In this document: piece by piece, positions 43,600-52,102 of the stretch
How the letters are laid out: every line of letters begins with the position of its first letter
Position numbering within the stretch: the first letter of the stretch is position 1
Source: Halodesulfovibrio marinisediminis DSM 17456
GTDB taxonomy: Bacteria > Desulfobacterota > Desulfovibrionia > Desulfovibrionales > Desulfovibrionaceae
Assembly: GCF_900129975.1 (NCBI RefSeq)
Contig: NZ_FSRG01000004.1
Location: forward strand, 558,001 to 622,000
Reading direction: 5' to 3'
Length of the DNA: 64,000 nucleotides
Notes under the pieces: model-generated
Told to the model about the DNA's origin: nothing
The model's database searches: none
Seen by the model: the letters and a program-made list of their open reading frames with translations, nothing else
Program-made: the position numbers and the translations under genes

Positions 43600-43929
43600 T
43601 TCCGCCTTCGTAAAGTAACAGAGGGCGGGGGAGTTGAAGGCACCTCAGTATATGGATATTGTTTGGATGATCTTGTTAGTTTGATTGATCCGATTGGTTT
43701 GTTTGGGTTGACTAGTGATGAGAATGCTTTTTTACACGAAGAGTTATTGGAATGGGTCAGTGGTGTTATGACCATTGGCAAGTCTCTTGTAGTTGATTTG
43801 CCATCAAGATCTGGAGTTATAGCTAATACTCTAAAATATTTTATCGAACCAAAACGAAATGGAGGAAACGGAATGCGCGAAAGCTTTGGGCGAATTGACA
43901 GTGATGGAAATTCATTTCGTGGTCGATGA
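43600..43929 (+). pseudogene. Orphan RHS C-terminal tip (displaced toxin cassette)
   Basis: An open frame without a credible start codon. From 43648 it encodes VYGYCLDDLVSLIDPIGLFG and then a new 70-residue tip (LLEWVSGVMTIGKSLVVDLP, then SRSGVIANTLKYFIEPK). The upstream part of the RHS core is missing, with a stop at 43597-43599. The tip is distantly similar to that of the 41671 gene (FGLTxDE, W, LPxR, LK). It looks like a silent cassette that could replace the active tip by recombination at the 75-bp repeat. Confidence 0.75.
43648..43722 (+). repeat. RHS boundary direct repeat, copy 2
   Basis: Matches 42796-42870 with about five differences in 75 bp; similarity stops where the two tips diverge. 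Confidence 0.85.
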
Positions 43930-43962
43930 GTAAGTTTTTAGAGAGATGAAATAGGATAGGGT

Positions 43963-44310
43963 ATGAAGCAGATTGCAAGAATTGCAGGGTACTTGACGAG
44001 TGCTGGGTTTATTCTATGGATCATAAAAGCTATTCGTTTTAAGTTAGAAAAAGATGGTGGTGAGTTTGGATTGATAACGCATGTGAATATGGTGATTGTA
44101 TTGTTGAATATTGTTTTTCTGTTTTTGCCATATGAAAAAATGCGTTTTTTGGTTCCAATAACTGTGTCGTTCAGTGGGCTTTATTTCCTTGCTCTCTGTG
44201 CGATGTTAGGTCTGTATACTACAACAACTTGGCTTGTGGTGGGACATAGCTTTTTCTTTGCGATAGTCATTTTTTTCATGTTTTTTTTGGGTCGTGAGAA
44301 AAATATCTGA
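43963..44310 (+). CDS. Small four-helix membrane protein, putative immunity protein of orphan tip
   Basis: 115 aa with AGGATAGGG upstream. Like the 43137 product it has about four hydrophobic helices (5-25, 38-55, 60-82, 85-110) but the sequence is different. It follows the orphan RHS tip as the 43137 gene follows the active tip, so the two units have the same tip-immunity order. Confidence 0.6.
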   Translation: MKQIARIAGYLTSAGFILWIIKAIRFKLEKDGGEFGLITHVNMVIVLLNIVFLFLPYEKMRFLVPITVSFSGLYFLALCAMLGLYTTTTWLVVGHSFFFAIVIFFMFFLGREKNI

Positions 44311-44408
44311 GGTGGTTTAGATAAGGCGTGTTTTGATCTTACTAATTGATTTTTATGGCTATGATAACGAAATGTTAACTCACGCCCTCCCCCCTTAAAA
44401 TTTATTCA

Positions 44409-44454
44409 AGTGTCCCACTGTCCCTCTATCTAGTAGACGGGGCAGTGGGACACT
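44409..44454. terminator. Long hairpin at end of RHS locus
   Basis: AGTGTCCCACTG and CAGTGGGACACT form a 12-bp perfect stem with a 22-nt loop. There is no long T-tract; it could terminate the RHS locus or the convergent wecB transcript, or be a boundary of the accessory segment. The rest of 44311-44585 has nothing else. Confidence 0.5.
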
Positions 44455-44585
44455 CTCATGTTTTGTTCTTAATCGCTGAACAGTTGACTTGGATTTACCG
44501 TTTCTTCTGCGAACTATCGGATTGAAAAGCCGTTTGCAAAGTGCTTCTTAAAGTCGTCTTTTTTTGTGAAGTAGAAGCCGATAAA

Positions 44586-45776
44586 TCATCCGTCTGACGT
44601 TTCTAGCTCTGCATACACAAACGATTCATCCTCATTCAGGTAGGGAACCTTTCCGTTACTCCATGCGAGAATAGCTTTAATAATACGTTTGGAAGCGCGT
44701 CCGTCCCCAAATGGGTTTCCGCTTTTTGCAATTTGTGCTGCACGTTGTGTGTCCCCAAGTATTTTTGATGCCTGCTTAACAATCTTTTCTGTATTTGTGC
44801 CCACGATGTTTGAAAGGTTTACAGTAAGCGCTTCAGGGCGTTCTGTTGTTTTGCGCAAAACAAGGACAGGTACCCCAAATGTTGGTGCTTCTTCCTGCAC
44901 TCCTCCCGAATCACTGAGAACCAGTGAAGAGTGTTTCATGGTTGATATGAAATCAAAGTAGTTTAAAGGCTCAATGATGTGGATTCGTTTATGTTCTACG
45001 ATACTATTGAAAACGACATCACGCACCTTTGGATTTTTGTGTATCGGGAACACAACTTCCACATCGTTAAAGAGATACACAAGTTCGTTGATGGCAGCAC
45101 AAATGTCCGCAAGAGGTTTTCCCCATGATTCACGTCTGTGTGCTGTAACAAGGATTACTCTATTGTGATTTGTAATAGCTCGAGAGACTTCCTCAGGAAG
45201 ATCTGTGACCTTACTGGTGATGCTGTATAATGCGTCGACCACAGTATTGCCTGTAGTTACAATTGTTGAGGGGGGAATACCCTCTGACAATAGGTGGTTA
45301 CGCGCAACATAGGTTGGGGCGAAGTTAAGGGTCGCGATTGCGCTGATGAGTTTGCGATTCGCTTCTTCAGGATATGGATTCATAAGGTCGCCGCTACGAA
45401 GTCCTGCTTCAACATGCCCGACTGGTGTTTGCCGATTGAAAGCCGCGAGTGCTCCGGCAAAAGCGGTTGTAGTATCGCCTTGAACCAAAAGAAGATCTGG
45501 ATCAGCCTGTTCTAATAATCTGTCCATTCCCTTAATGGCTTTGTATGCAATGTCGTTAAGACTTTGGTTCTTTTTCATAAGCTTCAGGTCAACATCTGGT
45601 GTTAATTCGAAAAAGGAAAAGACCTGTTCTAGCTGAGAATGGTGTTGTCCTGTTGAGATAAGGTGCGTTTCTATGCTTGGAACTGCGGAAAGCCCCTGTA
45701 GAAGTGGTGCCATCTTAATGGCCTCAGGTCTTGTTCCTACTACAGCAGAAATTTTAATCTTTTTTTGTTGTTGCAT
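44586..45776 (-). CDS. wecB: UDP-N-acetylglucosamine 2-epimerase (non-hydrolysing)
   Basis: 396 aa. It makes UDP-ManNAc from UDP-GlcNAc for surface polysaccharide. Family marks: VVGTRPEAIKMAPLL at the N-terminus, LVQGDTTTAFAGAL, GHVEAGLRS, TAHRRESWG and SDSGGVQEEAPTFGVPVLVLR, all with the expected catalytic His, Glu and Asp. Stands alone, with no other sugar gene nearby. Confidence 0.95.
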   Translation of the reverse strand: MQQQKKIKISAVVGTRPEAIKMAPLLQGLSAVPSIETHLISTGQHHSQLEQVFSFFELTPDVDLKLMKKNQSLNDIAYKAIKGMDRLLEQADPDLLLVQGDTTTAFAGALAAFNRQTPVGHVEAGLRSGDLMNPYPEEANRKLISAIATLNFAPTYVARNHLLSEGIPPSTIVTTGNTVVDALYSITSKVTDLPEEVSRAITNHNRVILVTAHRRESWGKPLADICAAINELVYLFNDVEVVFPIHKNPKVRDVVFNSIVEHKRIHIIEPLNYFDFISTMKHSSLVLSDSGGVQEEAPTFGVPVLVLRKTTERPEALTVNLSNIVGTNTEKIVKQASKILGDTQRAAQIAKSGNPFGDGRASKRIIKAILAWSNGKVPYLNEDESFVYAELETSDG

Positions 45777-46318
45777 AGTGTCACCTCTTCCTGATGCCTA
45801 ATTGGGAACTGTCCATTGTTCTCGTAATGCATTTGGTAAGCCACAATTTTTATTAAGCTATGGTGTGACAGTGCATAACAAATAGATTCTGTTTACTCCT
45901 CAGCATCAGAAGCATTCTACGACTATCTGATAGAAAGTTCTTTTGTATCTATGATGATGCTGTTGAGATTTTGTGAAGGTTTCTGGATACTGAAACGTAT
46001 GAGGCTGTAAAAACATCATCTATGGTGATGCAGACGGTTTTTTACTTAAAGAAAAAGGCTCTCTTCCCCGAACATTTTTGCGGATACATAATGTTCATAC
46101 TCCTACGAATGTAAGTACTCAGAATATGGAAAGGCCATGTAGGTGTGCATGTTGCTAAGTCAAAAGTGGACGCAGCAATAAGAAAAAACAGCAGCATACA
46201 TATTCTAACAGAAATACATAGCGCTATAGAGTAATGCTTTGTTAATTTGACGCTAAGGCTCATTAATAAGCATATGCCACCCCTAAAAAACGATGTGAGT
46301 TGTTTCTCTCTTGATTTC

Positions 46319-46360
46319 GTGAAACACGTTGAGACACAAGGTGTGAAACACGTTGAGACA
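46319..46360. repeat. Two 18-bp direct repeats (operator candidate)
   Basis: GTGAAACACGTTGAGACA occurs twice exactly, with a 24-bp period, about 210-250 bp before the permease start. Tandem spacing near two helical turns suggests a regulator site. Confidence 0.55.
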
Positions 46361-46458
46361 AGCTGATCTCTTTTCTTGCGCTCCCATACGATTTGGTGCA
46401 TGGAGTCCGAGCCGACCAGCTTCCCTTGGTCGGCTTTGCTGTTGTTAACGAGCAGAAT

Positions 46459-46538
46459 CGCATTTCAGGGAGCACCTTCTGGGCAAGGTGCGGCATTCCG
46501 TACTGGGACTGTGCGGAGCTTTGAGGTGAGGAAATGCG
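46459..46538 (+). promoter_or_regulatory. Three-way-junction RNA fold, riboswitch candidate
   Basis: P1 CGCATTTC/GAAATGCG (46459-46466, 46531-46538) encloses P2 GCACCTT/AAGGTGC (46472-46491) and P3 TTCCGTAC/GTGCGGAG (about 46495-46517, with two G-U pairs). The ribosome site AAGGAGG follows at about 46551. It does not carry the purine-riboswitch core I know. Confidence 0.45.
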
Positions 46539-46566
46539 GTGACTGTTACGTAAGGAGGATCTTGTT

Positions 46567-47880
46567 GTGAGCAAGGGATTTCTTGAGCGTATGTTCAAGC
46601 TGTCCGAGCATGGCACTACTGTAAGCACAGAAGTGACTGCGGGCCTGACTACTTTTATGACTATGGCGTACATTCTGGCTGTTAACCCTGCTATTCTGGG
46701 AGCTGCTGGAATGGACCCTGCTGCGGTGTTTACTGCATCTGCAGTGTCCGCAGTTGTTGGTACTTTGATTATGGCGATTTTTGCAAACCTGCCATTCGCT
46801 CTTGCGCCGGGCATGGGTTTGAACGCATTCTTCGCATACACCGTAGTCCTTACTATGGGCTACTCCTGGCAGACTGCGCTGACCGCAGTATTCCTTGAAG
46901 GTGTGATCTTTATTATTCTCACTGGTACTAACATCCGTGAAGCAATTGTTAACAGTATCCCTGTAAATTTGAAGCGCGCTATTTCTGCCGGTATCGGCTT
47001 CTTTATTGCGCTTATCGGATTTAAGAGCGCGGGTATTGTTGTTCCTTACGAGCCAACCCTTGTTACTGTTGGTAACATTGCTTCTGCGGGCCCAATGGTT
47101 TGTATCATCGGCCTCATCATTATCGGCGTGCTTTTCTCTAAAAAGGTGAAAGGTGCACTGCTTATTGGTATGCTCGTAGCAACTGTTGTTGGTATTCCTC
47201 TTGGCGTAACCGACCTGAGCACTTTTAGCACTGACCACCTTTTCAGCATTCCAAGCCTGTCTCCGCTCTTTATGCAGCTGGACTTCTCCAATGTATTCTC
47301 TTTGGACATGCTTATTATTCTCTTTACCTTCCTGTTTGTTGATATGTTTGACACAGTTGGTACCCTTATCGGTGTTACCGCTAAAGCAAACATGCTCGAC
47401 GAACGTGGTCGTGTTCCAAATGCAAAACAGGCTCTCTTTGCAGATGCTATCGCAACCACCGCTGGTGCTTGTCTTGGTACTTCCACTGTTACTACCTTCG
47501 TGGAAAGTGCAGCTGGTGTTGCTGAAGGTGGCCGTACCGGTCTTACCGCGCTCACTACTGCGGGTATGTTTGCCCTTGCACTGCTTGTTGCCCCTATCTT
47601 TCTCGTAATTCCTGCTCAGGCAACTGCACCTGCACTCATCACTGTAGGTATGTTCATGATGAGCCCGATCCGCGAGATTGATCTTGACGACTACACCGAA
47701 GCAATTCCTGCTTTCCTTTGTATCGTTATGATGCCTTATACCTTCAGCATCGCAGAAGGTATCATCTTCGGTCTTACTTCATATGTAGTACTGAAGCTTC
47801 TTACAGGCCGCCGTTCCGAGATTCCTAACCTTGCTTACATTCTCGTAGGTCTGTTTGTTCTGAAATTCATGATGCACTAA
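46567..47880 (+). CDS. NCS2-family purine permease (AdeP/PbuG-like)
   Basis: 437 aa from a GTG preceded by AAGGAGG. About 12-14 transmembrane helices. The N-terminus TVSTEVTAGLTTFMTMAYIL and the blocks ALAPGMGLNAFFAY, DMFDTVGTLIGV and TSTVTTFVESAAGVAEGGRTG define the AzgA-like branch, which imports adenine, guanine or hypoxanthine with H+. Single gene with a structured leader. Confidence 0.93.
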   Translation: MSKGFLERMFKLSEHGTTVSTEVTAGLTTFMTMAYILAVNPAILGAAGMDPAAVFTASAVSAVVGTLIMAIFANLPFALAPGMGLNAFFAYTVVLTMGYSWQTALTAVFLEGVIFIILTGTNIREAIVNSIPVNLKRAISAGIGFFIALIGFKSAGIVVPYEPTLVTVGNIASAGPMVCIIGLIIIGVLFSKKVKGALLIGMLVATVVGIPLGVTDLSTFSTDHLFSIPSLSPLFMQLDFSNVFSLDMLIILFTFLFVDMFDTVGTLIGVTAKANMLDERGRVPNAKQALFADAIATTAGACLGTSTVTTFVESAAGVAEGGRTGLTALTTAGMFALALLVAPIFLVIPAQATAPALITVGMFMMSPIREIDLDDYTEAIPAFLCIVMMPYTFSIAEGIIFGLTSYVVLKLLTGRRSEIPNLAYILVGLFVLKFMMH

Positions 47881-47914
47881 CCCTGCATCACCATTTTCAG
47901 TCGATAGAAAAATC

Positions 47915-47949
47915 AAAAGCCCCTTGCGTTACGGCGCAAGGGGCTTTTT
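47915..47949 (+). terminator. Permease terminator
   Basis: AAAAGCCCCTTGCG-TTACGG-CGCAAGGGGCTTTT, a 14-bp perfect stem. Confidence 0.9.
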
Positions 47950-48045
47950 AGTTTTTATTACTCGTAAAGACATAGCCTTATCATAGGTTTTCTCTGCTTA
48001 TATTGGGATAGTATGAGTAGGGTTTTTTATGAAAAGGAGTTTGTC

Positions 48046-49014
48046 ATGGCACGAGAGCTGAGCAGTAAGTTTATTGAAGACTTGAAAGAAGGCGGTACAC
48101 TGTATCCGTTTTTGGAATTTGTACGCAAAGATACCTCTCTGGATATGCAAATTCGTCCGGATGAGGTGCATATTTATTATAGAGGCATAGCGTTGCTGAT
48201 TGTCCGCCTTAGAGTTGGAAAGTACGATATGCTGTTTAACCAGAACTACCTGACAAAAAGCTATGAAGTTGATCTGCCTAGTGTAGATAACACACTTATG
48301 GATGACCCTGAACGGTGGGTAGAAGTTTTTGCCGATTTGAAGACATGTATTGATGTCTATTTATCCTGTAACGAAAAGACGGTGTATTACTGCGAGGAAC
48401 AGGTTGTTGTGAAGGACTTTCTTCAGACAACTATGCGTGAGAATAACTACTCCGCAGTTGCTCCGCGAACCGACTACCATATCACAGATATTGACTGCCA
48501 AAGTTCATTTTCAACAGGCACTATAATGCGTTTCGATATGCTGGGTCTGTATCTTCCGACAAAAGCTGCTGCTCAGATTGATCCTAACCCTGCTCTGGCT
48601 GTTTTTGCTATGCGTTTTGGTTCCATGAATCTTACAGGACCGCATGGGCTGATGTCGTTTCTTGAGAAACTGTTTAAGCTTGTTGAAGGCTCGCATGCAC
48701 TGGAAGAGTTGGCAACAGAAGTGGAAAAAGTCTTTTATCAACGAAAAAGACTGTTGCTTCCGGGCAGTATGGTTGGTCCTAAGGAGGGCTTCACAGAAAT
48801 CATACGTAATAAGCCGCATCTGGTAATCAACCTTGCTAACCTCGAGCCGGAAGGGGGGCAGCTTGGTAAGCTTATCCGCTCTAACGAACTGCAAAATGTT
48901 GTTCGGTTACTTCGTGACTCGATGGATGTGAAATTCGCCCATTCCCGCTTTATGGGATATGGAATTTATCGCAAGTGTTTGTACTCATTAGATGAGATAG
49001 CAAAATTCTTATAA
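48046..49014 (+). CDS. Hypothetical cytoplasmic protein
   Basis: 322 aa from the ATG at 48046, preceded by AAGGAG; the frame is open 11 codons earlier. No signal peptide or membrane segment. I do not recognise it. It contains IRPDEVHIYYRGIALLIVRL and YCEEQVVVKDFLQTTMRENN; the mix of beta strands with acidic residues in the first half faintly recalls restriction-like folds but no catalytic motif is evident. Monocistronic by context. Confidence 0.7.
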   Translation: MARELSSKFIEDLKEGGTLYPFLEFVRKDTSLDMQIRPDEVHIYYRGIALLIVRLRVGKYDMLFNQNYLTKSYEVDLPSVDNTLMDDPERWVEVFADLKTCIDVYLSCNEKTVYYCEEQVVVKDFLQTTMRENNYSAVAPRTDYHITDIDCQSSFSTGTIMRFDMLGLYLPTKAAAQIDPNPALAVFAMRFGSMNLTGPHGLMSFLEKLFKLVEGSHALEELATEVEKVFYQRKRLLLPGSMVGPKEGFTEIIRNKPHLVINLANLEPEGGQLGKLIRSNELQNVVRLLRDSMDVKFAHSRFMGYGIYRKCLYSLDEIAKFL

Positions 49015-49226
49015 CATGATGTCTGGTTACTATGACAGCACTTCTCTATGTGCCTCTGCAAGATTGTAGAGGCACTTTTGTTAGTAAGTGCTTATCTGTT
49101 TTTATGAAGAGAGATAGACACATGTTGTTTTCAAGGAGATAGGGTAATATCACTTTTTGATAGAGGGCACCATAAACCATATAGGTGGTAATGCATTAAC
49201 GCATAGAAATTGGAGTGCGGTGAAGC

Positions 49227-49967
49227 ATGCTGAAACCCAGTGCGGAAGATACGCAGAAAATTACTTCTGTTGTAAAACGAAAGTACAAAAACGTTGCTGA
49301 ATCTCTTGAGCATCAATTCCAGTATCCGACAGGAAGAGAAGGATTGCGGGGATTACAGTATCCTGAAGAGCTTTTTGAATGGTTACCGGATGATGTCGCT
49401 AAGTGGTATTGCGGAGTGGGAAATCCGTTTTCACTGAGTGACATCCGACCGGGAGAGCATGTTCTTGATTTAGGGTGTGGAGCCGGAGTGGATACCATTT
49501 TAGCTGCAAAGCTTGCCGGACCTTCAGGGACAGCTGTGGGCGTTGACTTCTCCGATGAAATGATTCAACGCGCACAGAGTAATAAGGCACTCGTAGAGTT
49601 AGAAAATGTTTCGTTTCAAATTGTCGATAGTGCAGAGTTGCCGTTTGACGACGAACAGTTCGATGTTGTTACCACAAATGCCATGCTGAATCTTGCGGTT
49701 GATAAGGCCGGTGTTCTTAAAGAGGTCTACCGTGTTCTTAAGGAAGGCGGAAGACTTCATGTCGCTGATCAGATATTCGTCGGGGCAACAATGAGTGGTG
49801 AGCAGGCGGTAGACAGCTGGTTTAAATGACAAGGCGGCGCTATACCGGAAACGGAGTTTCTGGCACTGCTTGAAGAGGTGGGCTTCAAACAGATCTCAAA
49901 AGTTGCAGAAACGGGCTATAAGAGTTCGGAAGTAACGACAGGGATGTTGTTTTTTGCCGTAAAGTAA
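49227..49967 (+). CDS. Selenocysteine-containing SAM methyltransferase (ArsM-like)
   Basis: 246 aa if the in-frame TGA at 49827-49829 is read as selenocysteine (U201). The class I methyltransferase motifs are VLDLGCGAGVDTILAAK (about 75-92), GVDFSDEM and NAMLNLAVDK. The N-terminus has YPTGREGLRGL as in the ArsM-related group. Read through the TGA, the sequence is DSWFK-U-QGGAIPETEF, where relatives have Cys in WxxCxxGAL. The frame continues 46 codons to TAA at 49967 with the expected C-terminal segment (LALLEEVGF). A SECIS-like hairpin follows the TGA. Arsenic or selenium substrate is inferred from relatives. Stopping at the TGA would leave 200 aa. Confidence 0.85.
49827..49863 (+). promoter_or_regulatory. 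UGA codon with bacterial SECIS-like hairpin
   Basis: After the TGA, CCGGAAAC (49845-49852) and GTTTCTGG (49856-49863) form an 8-bp stem (one G-U pair) with loop GGA, the loop G being 24-25 nt after the UGA, within the known range of bacterial SECIS elements. Confidence 0.75.
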
Positions 49968-49971
49968 TATG

Positions 49972-50003
49972 AAAGGATGAGCATGACTGCTCATCCTTTT
50001 TTT
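49972..50003. terminator. Bidirectional terminator
   Basis: AAAGGATGAGCA-TGAC-TGCTCATCCTTT followed by T; separates the selenoprotein gene from the convergent 50002 gene. Confidence 0.85.
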
Positions 50004-50670
50004 ATTTAAAACGCAAGATTAATCCGCCGCTGTATAGTGGAAGGGGCTGTGCAAAACCTTTGGGCGGTAAAACGGTTAAGACGTCGTTCTCTAACGATAT
50101 GGTCCCTGCAAATCTGTCTCCTAGAGGGAGGGAGCCTATCAGCGTGAGCGTAGGTTGAACTTTTGGTGCAACTTCCAGCCCGAATGTCATGGAATCTGAG
50201 TCGGTGAAAATGAAAAACAGAAGGGTGTGGAAGATGCCTGAGCCATTGTGGGTACTCAGTGTATGTACAACATTGATGCCTGATGAAGTTGCCCCGACAA
50301 AGGTGTAGCCGAATTCGTTATCCTGCTCTTTGTAGTAGACGTAGGGCATAGTGTTTGTTGTGCGAACATGTACTTGGCTGAAGAATTGATTGCTGATGTT
50401 GGCGTTATGCACGTTTATGGAAACTATCTGTGAGCCGCTGTCTGCAAAGGGGCCCTGCATTGCTTCAACTATTTTCGGATTGATGAATTCTTCTTTATGA
50501 AAGGTGTAAGTGGATTTTTGCCAGTCCGGAGATATCGGCCATTCGTGAGCGATCTCCTTTGTGACGGGAGGCGGTAGTTCGTGCCCTTGCTGAGGTGCGC
50601 AATTCGCGTTGGAAAGAAATAAACACAACGTAAGGACGCTGCATAGCAGTGAGCATACCGTGTGAAACAT
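50002..50670 (-). CDS. Exported protein of unknown function
   Basis: About 222 aa from the ATG at 50670 with AGGAG upstream. A signal peptide (FHTVCSLLCSVLTLCLFLSNANC) is probably cleaved after SNANCA. The mature part is beta-rich with many Thr/Ser and no Cys; segments such as SIVSINVHNANI-type strands and GLEVAPKVQPTLTLIGSLPLG suggest a jelly-roll or Ig-like fold. No family recognised. Confidence 0.65.
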   Translation of the reverse strand: MFHTVCSLLCSVLTLCLFLSNANCAPQQGHELPPPVTKEIAHEWPISPDWQKSTYTFHKEEFINPKIVEAMQGPFADSGSQIVSINVHNANISNQFFSQVHVRTTNTMPYVYYKEQDNEFGYTFVGATSSGINVVHTLSTHNGSGIFHTLLFFIFTDSDSMTFGLEVAPKVQPTLTLIGSLPLGDRFAGTISLENDVLTVLPPKGFAQPLPLYSGGLILRFK

Positions 50671-51269
50671 AATGTACTCCTGAAACTGCATAAAAAACAT
50701 GGCTGCGACGGGCATAGAAGGTCAGGATGAATCGGAGTAGAAGGAGTTAGTATTACCGCTGACTTTTTTATGCTTTTGTTCTGTGGGGGCTACGTCTGTG
50801 GCATTCATTGTGACAGTAACATGTTACGGATTAAAGGTAATGCTTTTTTTGTCCTACAGCTTACCGTTGGTGCTGTTGTATGGATTTTTCTGTGCTTGAG
50901 AGGTGGGGGACATCTTGTTGAGGAGATGACGCTCATGCCTTTGGTTGCAGGGATTCATTCAGTCATAAAAAAAGAAAACCCCTGACTGGGAAGTCAGGGG
51001 AACTGAAATTGTACAAGAAGCAATAGGGAAAGTGGATTGTGGCAATCAACTTGTGTGCTAGCCCCTCACTCTCCCCCCGCTGCGGTGCGATTACCAATAC
51101 CGTTGCAGGGAGATGCATCCAGTGATGCTTGAGTGAAGAACAAACCGTATTATCGAAAACTCCTGCTCAACTATGCAGTGAGATTAGTAAAGTTAGAACC
51201 CGTAGGTTCACAGAACTGCGGCAACAGACGTGCTGGTTGCTCTACCTGCGCTGTTGCCGCAGTCTGTTG
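50671..51269. other. Hairpin-rich non-coding interval
   Basis: No supportable gene (the 71-codon frame at 50770-50985 has no ribosome site). Hairpins: 50979-51000; GATTG/CAATC near 51034; GCATC/GATGC near 51113; GAACC-CGTA-GGTTC at 51197-51210; and a 12-bp perfect repeat CTGCGGCAACAG/CTGTTGCCGCAG at 51216-51262. The last two lie within 75 bp of the 51270 stop and could form its 3' UTR. Confidence 0.45.
50979..51000 (-). terminator. Terminator of 51270 gene transcript
   Basis: CCCCTGACT-GGGA-AGTCAGGGG; on the minus strand a T-rich stretch (TTTTCTTTTTTTA) follows. Confidence 0.75.
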
Positions 51270-51761
51270 TCAGTCGAAGAGTTTCGACAAGAAACTCTTC
51301 GCATTAGGGGTGCTGTCATCTGTTTCCTGAGGATCTTCTGTTGCGGAATCAGTACCAGTGTCAGCGTGTTGGAACGCATCATTATTATCAATCCAGTTTT
51401 TGGAGGGGATGAAGCCGTACTTTTTCATCATTCCCTCTTCGAACCCAACACGCTCTGCATGCAGCTTGGCGCGGAGTTCCTTCATGGCGTTCACTATCTT
51501 TTGAATATCGTTAACTTCGGCATCGGGACTACTAGTGAGTGCTCGAAGCATAGTTTTTGTTGCCCAAAGTTCTTCACGTATCAGGCGGGTCTTTTCTGTA
51601 TAGACTTTAGTGAGGCTATACACTTCTTTTTGCTGAGCAGGTGTAAGCTCAACGCAATGAGTTACAGCCTTTTCGTAGTTAGCAAAATCAGTGGCGTCGG
51701 CAATGGTGCTGCTAGCCATTGAGAGTACAAGAATAAATGCAACGAAAAGACGGCTAGTCAT
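51270..51761 (-). CDS. zraP: ZraP/Spy/CpxP-like periplasmic protein
   Basis: About 163 aa from the ATG at 51761 (GAGG upstream). Signal peptide to about residue 23 (ending STIADA). The mature protein is helical with LTPAQQKEVYSLTKVYTEKTRLIREELWATK, split at about 35-65, the LTxxQ pattern of Spy/CpxP/ZraP chaperones, followed by an acidic, Thr-rich tail. It lies divergently from a ZraSR-like system and has its own -24/-12 promoter, as zraP does in enterobacteria. A 10-bp inverted repeat GAAGAGTTTC/GAAACTCTTC at 51276-51300 falls in its last codons. Confidence 0.75.
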   Translation of the reverse strand: MTSRLFVAFILVLSMASSTIADATDFANYEKAVTHCVELTPAQQKEVYSLTKVYTEKTRLIREELWATKTMLRALTSSPDAEVNDIQKIVNAMKELRAKLHAERVGFEEGMMKKYGFIPSKNWIDNNDAFQHADTGTDSATEDPQETDDSTPNAKSFLSKLFD

Positions 51762-51974
51762 GGTCAGTACCTCATATGTAAAAATGCAAAACAGATATGA
51801 AAACGAGCAGAAAAAAAGGTTTTGCACCGTATTTTTTTTAGGGCGTAGCGCCACGCTTCCTGAAAACAATTTTGTTGCCATACAATGAGAGGGTGAACTC
51901 ATTTTTTGTGACGCTACGCTCTATACGCTTCAGCAGCCAGTCGGGGGAGCTAGCTTGCTTATGTTTTCCTATTA

Positions 51975-51989
51975 GCAACTGGTGTGCCA
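51975..51989 (-). promoter_or_regulatory. Sigma-54 promoter of zraP-like gene
   Basis: On the minus strand TGGCAC-ACCAG-TTGC-T matches the -24/-12 consensus perfectly. It would give a 5' UTR of about 200 nt before the zraP-like ATG. Confidence 0.75.
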
Positions 51990-52102
51990 AAAAATAACTT
52001 TTTTCATTTATCCTTGGATTACAGGTAAATAAAAAAAGTCGTGCTATTTCTTGGAGATCGGGGTAGAGACGCAATGTATAAAATTTATACGTTTTAGAAA
52101 AA

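Larger units (their letters stand above)
45777..46566 (+). promoter_or_regulatory. Long intergenic leader of purine permease gene
   Basis: 790 bp without a gene. In order: a T-tailed weak hairpin near 46014-46045, two 18-bp direct repeats (46319-46336 and 46343-46360), a hairpin GCCGACCA/TTGGTCGGC-like at about 46411-46434, and a three-way-junction-like fold at 46459-46538 that ends just before the AAGGAGG ribosome site. Confidence 0.45.

Noticed and set aside
46319-46360. CRISPR-like direct repeats
   Set aside because: Only two copies with a 6-bp spacer and no cas genes; a protein-binding site is more likely. No CRISPR array is visible elsewhere in the window.
49227-49829. Methyltransferase as a truncated pseudogene ending at TGA
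   Set aside because: The frame continues without frameshift, the TGA falls on the conserved Cys position, and a SECIS-like hairpin follows.
50770-50985. 71-codon frame
   Set aside because: No ribosome site and it ends at the terminator of a minus-strand transcript.
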